The notes under the pieces: model-generated
Seen by the model: the letters and a program-made list of their open reading frames with translations, nothing else
Databases searched by the model: none
Told to the model about the DNA's origin: nothing
Made by a program: the position numbers and the translations under genes
Part shown: positions 5,857 through 10,642 of the stretch, one piece after another
Numbering within the stretch: position 1 is the stretch's first letter
Layout: each line of letters starts with the position of its first letter
From: Stephanodiscus triporus
Taxonomy: Eukaryota; Bacillariophyta; Thalassiosirophyceae; Thalassiosirales; Thalassiosiraceae
Reading direction: 5' to 3'
DNA length: 10,642 bases
NCBI GenBank assembly: GCA_036939755.1
Contig: JALLAZ010001550.1
Location: 1-10,642, forward strand

Positions 5857-7923
5857 ATGTTACTAGCTCCATTACTCCCTATCATGTTGCTCAACCTCGT
5901 GCAGCTGGCGAGGGGTTTCACTTGTGCTGCCCATAATCCCTTCATCAATAGTAGAGCACGGCAGCTGCTGACGATTACGGACGGATTTTCCCCAGCGATA
6001 TCGAGCCTGAGGTATGACACTAATACTCAATTCAGACCTCGAGGCCATTTGTTCTCATCGACAACCTACGAAAGCAGTCCAGTACCCATCACTGTCCTGA
6101 GCGGCTTCTTGGGCAGGTGAGGGATCAAATATTCACGCAATAAGACATTCCTTTCTCCGTTCGAGAGAGATTCTTATGTTCATATAATTATTTTTCAGTG
6201 GCAAGACGACGCTTCTGCAGAACATGCTTACCAATAACGAGGGATTGAAAATCGCGGTAATAGTGAATGATGTGGCAAGCGTAAATATTGATTCCAAACT
6301 TGTGCGTGGACGAACTGCAGCGAGAGGAACTGACACGGAAGGGGATGAATTGCAGGCGTATACTGACGATACCAATGTATCGATGGCCCTCCCCGCGGGC
6401 ATTGTTCAATTGCAGAATGGTTGCGCGTGCTGCTCAATCTCGGGGGAGCTCCTCACTTCGGTTTCCGAACTCATGACCCTCTCGGATATGCGACAGGACG
6501 ATGAGAAATTCGATCACATCGTGATTGAAATGTCGGGCGTCGCCGAACCTCGTTCAGTGCGGAATATCTTCCAGGAAGCGATGATGTACGACATGCCATT
6601 GATGGAGCGAGTTAGCCTTGATACACTTGTCACTGTCATCGATTGCAGCACGTATCGTGATTACTTGCAGTCATCAAGATTGGCAAATGTTTTGGAATCA
6701 CCAGAATTATTCTATAGCAATGAAGAAGACAGGAAAAAAGCGGAGGAGGATGACGGTTGGATGGAGGGCATGTCTTCGAATCTAGTCCGTACTTTGGCTG
6801 CGATGGATGAAGGTGGCTTCGAAGGGGGTGTCTGCGATCTGTTGGTCGAGCAGACGGAGGTTGCTGATGTCTTAGTTCTGAACAAAATTGACATAGGGGA
6901 GTTAGAGAGCACTAAACAAGTTGTCGCCGCCCTCAATCCCAGGGCGAAGATTATAGCAACATCCTTCGGAAAGATCAACCAACTGAATGAAATCTTACAA
7001 TATTCAAAAGGAGAGGGCGTGGCGATGGGAGGCATCGTCGATGATCACAAAGATTATGTTGCGGCTGCTGAGGCACAAAAATGTTCTGATCCTGAGTGTA
7101 CCGATCCGATGCACGCGCATGATCATTCTCATTCACACCATCATTCACACGATGATGATCCCTTTGATGGGCAATCAAACGACGCAACGCACTGCGCAGA
7201 TCCAGACTGCACGGACGCATCCCATAGCCACTCGCACGGTCATTCGTCAGAAGCTGTAGCGCATGCAGGTATTGGAACGTATGTTTATCACGCACGCCGA
7301 CCTTTTCACCCATCAAGACTTCTCTCCATCCTTCAAAAGCTGCCCGTGGTGCGTGGTGTGCCGACAGGTGAGAGCAGTGATAATGATGACATGGACATCA
7401 GGACGAAAAAAACTTTTCAACAAGTACTTCGAAGTAAGGGATTTTGTTGGACCGCTGACTCAAATATCAAAGCATTATATTGGAGTCATGCTGGCTGCTC
7501 ATTCGAAATGCAATGCCTTGGAAGATGGTGGGCTACACTGCCAAAGGAATTGGTGAGTAACGTCGTACTGGTTTTACGTTTTTATGTGACACTTTCTTGC
7601 ATGAAAGCTAAGGTTACTTTCACAAATCAAATACATAGTGGCCAGAAGATGCGAAAGATTCAATTCTAGACGATTTTGACTCGATGGATCACGATGAAGC
7701 TGCTTCTATTCCAACTTCTTCCACAGTGGGAGATCGCCGACAAGAAATAGTATTCATTGGTCCAGGCATAGGCTTTGCAGATTCCCAAGCTATCTTGAAA
7801 CGATCACTAGATTCATGTTTACTCAATGATGATGAATGGGACACCTTTCGATCGTTGAGAGGCGATGAGGCGTCTCTGGCTTGTTTTGCAAATCGGTTGG
7901 AAATGAGAATGATGACGTACTAA
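5857..7923 (+). CDS. COG0523/CobW-type metallochaperone GTPase, probable plastid form (632 aa, three exons)
   Basis: Exons are 5857-6116, 6199-7552 and 7639-7923. The protein is a G3E-family GTPase that delivers metal, commonly zinc, to client proteins. The P-loop LSGFLGSGKTTLL (81-93) is rebuilt by splicing within codon 87. Then come VNDVASVNID, the metal-binding NGCACC (Cys162, 164, 165), EMSGVAEP (from Glu197) and NKID (315-318). The C-terminal domain has RPFHPSRL, LRSKGFCW, GRWWATLPKEL|WPED and GDRRQEIVFIG. The pattern is closest to the ZigA/nitrile-hydratase-activator branch. Residues 382-435 hold two CxDPxCTD modules, each followed by a His-rich run. The N-terminus is a signal peptide ending LARG|FTCAAHNP; Phe at +1 fits the diatom plastid-import motif. 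An in-frame TGA 15 bases upstream (5842-5844) supports this start. It is longer than the usual 320-400 residues because of the leader and the His-rich insert. Confidence 0.93.
6117..6198 (+). other. CobW gene intron 1 (82 nt)
   Basis: The donor is GGGCAG|GTGAGG and the acceptor is ATTTTTCAG|TGGCAAG. Removing it joins AG to T as Ser87 and reconstitutes the GTPase P-loop GFLGSGKTT. Without splicing the frame stops at once (TGA), so this intron is certain at protein level. Confidence 0.95.
7553..7638 (+). other. CobW gene intron 2 (86 nt)
   Basis: The donor is GAATTG|GTGAGTAA and the acceptor is ATACATAG|TGGCCAG, phase 0. The joined protein reads PKEL|WPEDAKDS and continues to GDRRQEIVFIG, the expected end of the CobW C-terminal domain. 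Reading through would instead end at a stop at 7667-7669 and lose this motif. Confidence 0.93.
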
Positions 7924-8349
7924 CACATTAAGGCTTCTTACATGACCGAGGGGGGATTGATTCTCACATTACGCACAAGCCATTTTGGATGAAATCGACA
8001 ATACCGACGATCAATTGGCAGCCAAAGGACTACTGTATCATGACAACCGTAGATTCTCCAAGAGGGAGTAGCCCAAGGCAGAACAAAGAGAAATGCATGT
8101 TTATTATTATGTAGAGATAAGTACTCTTACTCATCTTTTTATTTGCGCATGTAATGAAATTAAAAAGATCTTCCCTGTCGCAAATCGTCTCATGGCCGTG
8201 CAACGTTGGGTTTCGAAAAAAAGCAACGATTCGGTTCACGCACCGACCCATTTCCATAATCAATAGGAGTATCATAATCCGGACTCGTGCAGGTGTTGAT
8301 TGCTTCAAAAATGCACACTCGCAGTCCAAATAATCGATCGGATCCGTAT
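7924..8349. other. Convergent 3' spacer with one unexplained open stretch
   Basis: These 426 bases lie between the ends of the CobW gene (+) and the DHA kinase gene (-). Both 3' ends should be here. A plus-strand frame from 7961 to 8070 (36 codons after a TGA, no ATG) reads like a soluble protein segment, including ILDEIDNTDDQLAAKGLLYH, but I could not connect it to the CobW gene in frame. TTTATT at 8100-8105 gives AATAAA on the minus strand and could serve the DHA kinase transcript. No RNA gene is seen. Confidence 0.4.
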
Positions 8350-10245
8350 TCAATGAATAACTTGCGCCATGGCCTCCAGAACGAGGGCAACGGCGACGGC
8401 GCCCGGGTCCGGAGTTCCCATCAAGACCTCGCTCGAGAGGTAGTTCGACCTGCCGGCCTCCGCGAGTTCCATCGTCGCGGTGGCGTCGGCGCCCCTCCTC
8501 GCGGCAGCGGCGGCGCCCGAAACGTCCGCGCCCGACGACGAGCCTCCGCCCGCGATGATGGCCGCCGACGCCGGAAAGAGCGCGTCGAGCATGGTACGGG
8601 AGCCCTCCCGCGCCCCGCCGTAGAAGGACACGGCGGACACGCCCTCTCGGAATGCGCTCGCCAAGTCCCCGGACTCGATCCCACTCGCCAACGACGGCGA
8701 CAGGAGCGACGTGGCGGCCTTGCGAAAGAACAGCTCCAGGAGTATCCCGCTCGTGCCGCCCATCGAGGCGGAGACGGCGTCCGCGAGGTCGGAGAATAGC
8801 CACGACGGATGATCGACCCTGAGCGCTCCGCCCTCCAGACGCCGCAATACCTCCCTCGCGCCTCGCTCCATCGTGATGCCGCAATCGCCGTCCCCGACGA
8901 TCGTGTCATACCTCGTGAGGGTGGGCTCGGCGTCGATCAGGGCCCCAGCGCACCGACGTAGGACGGCGCGAGCGACGCCTGCGAAGTCGTCGATCAGGAC
9001 GGGGGACGGTGGGGACGACGATGCCGACGTCGTCGTCGCCTCGTCGTCGACGACCTCGTCGATCTCCTCGTCCGACGGACGCGCCGCGTCTCCCGTCCAG
9101 ACGTCGACTCTCGTCCAAGCGGGGGCGTCGGTCTCCGCGTCAACGTACGACAACACCTCCGACGCCTCGTCCCATCCCGTCAATGGCAATATCGTCGCCG
9201 ACGCGCCACGCATGTCGAACGAGGTCATGTAACTCCCGACCAGTACCCTCGTGACGCGACAGCCCTTGATGACGGCGCCGTGGTTTCTTTCCAGGTGCAA
9301 GACGATCGATCGCGCGAGCAACGACATCTCGAAGTTGGACGATCCGCCGAGGTTGTTCACCATGAGAAGGAGTTCGTCGCCGGGACCGTAATGCGGGACG
9401 ACGACGACACCGGAACCGCCGTCGGTCTCCTCCCTCCCATAATCGCGTATCGCCGCGCATACGATTTCCGCGATCTCGTCGCACGTCGTCATGGCGCACT
9501 GCCTCGCGCCCGCCTCGCCGTGTATGCCCAATCCCACCTCCATCGCGCCGTGCGGCACGCGATCGTTGACCGTCGTCGCCCCGGGCACAGTCACCGAGTC
9601 GAGGGCCACGCCCATGCTGCCCGCGCGCGTCGCGACGGCGCGCGCGATGCGCGTCACGCCGTCCAGGTCCATCCCCGTCCCCGCCGCCCCCCCCGACGCC
9701 TTGTGGACGAGGATCGTGCCCGCCACGCCCCTCGCGCCGGTGATGCCCTTCGATCGTGGTATCGAGCGGTCGTCCGCGACGACGCACATCGACACGTCCA
9801 ATCCGTGCCTCTCCCTCGCGATCTCGCGCGCCATTCCGAAGTTGAGACGATCGCCCGTGTAATTCTTCACGACCAGCAAGCATCCCTTCCCCCCCGAGGA
9901 GGTGGGGACGGTCACCGCGCGTATCGCCGCGAGTATCGACGAGACGGGGGGAGAGGCGAATATGTCGCCGAGTATCGCGCCCGAGAGCATGTTCGACCCG
10001 ACGTATCCCGCGTGACTGGGCTCGTGACCGGATCCGCCCCCGGACAATATCGACACGCGACGGAGGTTGGGATGATCGGGCTTGGACGACGTCGACGCGG
10101 CGAAGGAGGGATGGACGACGACGCGGTGATTCGCGAGCTTGCGCAGTTTGTTGGGATATTGGAGGAGCAGGCCGGAGATGTACTCGTCGACTGCGTTCGA
10201 CGGGTCGTTCAGGAACTTCTTCGGCTCCTTCTTTGCGGTGGTCAT
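8350..10245 (-). CDS. Dihydroxyacetone kinase (DhaK-DhaL fusion, ATP-dependent)
   Basis: This cytosolic-looking enzyme phosphorylates dihydroxyacetone to dihydroxyacetone phosphate with ATP, linking glycerol and triose metabolism to glycolysis. Eukaryotic members can also act on glyceraldehyde. The DhaK domain covers about 10-365. It has FLNDPSNAVDEYISG, SGGGSGHEPSHAGYVG (68-83), KNYTGDRLNFGMA, and GIHGEAG with the substrate-linking His242. A variable Asp/Ser-rich linker covers about 366-417. The DhaL ATP-binding domain covers 418-631, with YDTIVGDGDCG (Mg/ATP-binding Asp447, Asp452, Asp454), MGGTSGILLELFF and the closing RSNYLSSEVLMGTPDPGAVA. At 631 residues it is slightly longer than typical fungal or animal enzymes (about 575-610), mainly in the linker. 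An in-frame TAA 18 bases before the ATG (10266-10264) supports the start. There is no targeting peptide and no intron. It is very GC-rich. Confidence 0.97.
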   Translation of the reverse strand: MTTAKKEPKKFLNDPSNAVDEYISGLLLQYPNKLRKLANHRVVVHPSFAASTSSKPDHPNLRRVSILSGGGSGHEPSHAGYVGSNMLSGAILGDIFASPPVSSILAAIRAVTVPTSSGGKGCLLVVKNYTGDRLNFGMAREIARERHGLDVSMCVVADDRSIPRSKGITGARGVAGTILVHKASGGAAGTGMDLDGVTRIARAVATRAGSMGVALDSVTVPGATTVNDRVPHGAMEVGLGIHGEAGARQCAMTTCDEIAEIVCAAIRDYGREETDGGSGVVVVPHYGPGDELLLMVNNLGGSSNFEMSLLARSIVLHLERNHGAVIKGCRVTRVLVGSYMTSFDMRGASATILPLTGWDEASEVLSYVDAETDAPAWTRVDVWTGDAARPSDEEIDEVVDDEATTTSASSSPPSPVLIDDFAGVARAVLRRCAGALIDAEPTLTRYDTIVGDGDCGITMERGAREVLRRLEGGALRVDHPSWLFSDLADAVSASMGGTSGILLELFFRKAATSLLSPSLASGIESGDLASAFREGVSAVSFYGGAREGSRTMLDALFPASAAIIAGGGSSSGADVSGAAAAARRGADATATMELAEAGRSNYLSSEVLMGTPDPGAVAVALVLEAMAQVIH

Positions 10246-10642
10246 GGTTATAATGGTTAAGGGTTACTATACGGTCCTCGGCCGGCCGGGTCGTTTTGGT
10301 GTGTTTGTTTTCGTTTTGTCGCTGATGAATTGAGCTGTGATGTGCTTTTCCCCAAATCATCTTGATAGGGTATCTACCTAGTAGTACTTAGGTGTATGTA
10401 GTAGATGGGGGGGTAGCGAGTCGACACAACTTCAACTTGTGTTTGTGAACAAAATATAGTGTATGGTAGCGCATGTAGCATGGGGACACACACGCACGTG
10501 AGATCTTTGATATTTTCGTTTGGGCCTTTTCGTTTTTATGAATTTCCGATAGGTTGGGCTTAAAAAGTGAGTTATTGAGTAGTTAGATAAAACTAGTAGA
10601 TTTTCTTCGGCGATGGACAGGGGAGGTTTAGTCTTCTTGGAT
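10246..10642. promoter_or_regulatory. 5' flank of the DHA kinase gene; otherwise no gene seen
   Basis: These 397 bases, markedly AT-richer than the kinase, should contain its leader and promoter on the minus strand. A near-palindrome ACCTAGTAGTACTTAGGT (about 10376-10393) centres on AGTACT. The remaining sequence to the window edge has no supported ORF, RNA or mobile element; short frames here have no protein-like features. Confidence 0.4.

Noticed and set aside
7918..7924. TACTAAC, a perfect branch-point match
   Set aside because: It is formed by the last Tyr codon and stop of the CobW gene, and no in-frame donor/acceptor pair uses it.
8030..8884. 284-codon minus-strand frame overlapping the end of the kinase
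   Set aside because: It is a shifted frame of the DhaL domain running on into the 3' spacer; the true frame ends properly after the conserved PDPGAVA segment.
9140..10360. Minus-strand 406-codon frame and plus-strand 326-codon frame over the DHA kinase
   Set aside because: Both are Arg-rich shadows of the kinase frame with no domain-like sequence.

Overview
The window looks like nuclear DNA from a photosynthetic eukaryote with a complex plastid, most likely a diatom or a related stramenopile. The evidence is eukaryotic gene families (20S proteasome beta2, single-chain dihydroxyacetone kinase), short spliceosomal introns of 82-129 nt with GTGAG/GTAAG donors and CAG/TAG acceptors, and two proteins whose N-termini read as the signal-peptide-plus-transit-peptide leaders used to enter a secondary plastid. 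The species is not identifiable by eye.

Layout. (1) 223-1965, + strand: a proteasome beta2 (PSMB7-type) subunit with all its catalytic residues, a very long N-terminal extension, an acidic/glycine/proline insert and no usual C-terminal arm. (2) 2221-2469, - strand: an unrecognised 82-residue basic protein with a probable 95-nt intron in its 5' leader. (3) 3070-3966, + strand: an FKBP-type prolyl isomerase whose leader predicts the thylakoid lumen. (4) 4307-5440, - strand: an unrecognised protein with about eight membrane helices, in two exons. (5) 5857-7923, + strand: a three-exon COG0523/CobW-type metallochaperone GTPase with a probable plastid leader and two Cys/His-rich modules. (6) 8350-10245, - strand: a complete DhaK-DhaL dihydroxyacetone kinase.

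The window holds two kinds of gene. Genes 1, 3 and 6 are strongly GC-rich, full of CGT/GAC-type runs, and uninterrupted. Genes 2, 4 and 5 have moderate GC and contain introns. In the GC-rich genes stop codons are rare in every frame, so long antisense and shifted frames there carry no weight.

No operon-like pathway is apparent. Genes 4 and 5 are divergently transcribed from a shared 416-bp region that carries a repeat-flanked inverted repeat, so co-regulation is possible. I see no transposon, CRISPR array, rRNA or tRNA. The most unusual items are the remodelled proteasome subunit, the uncharacterised eight-helix membrane protein with an apparent internal duplication, and the duplicated metal-binding module in the CobW protein.
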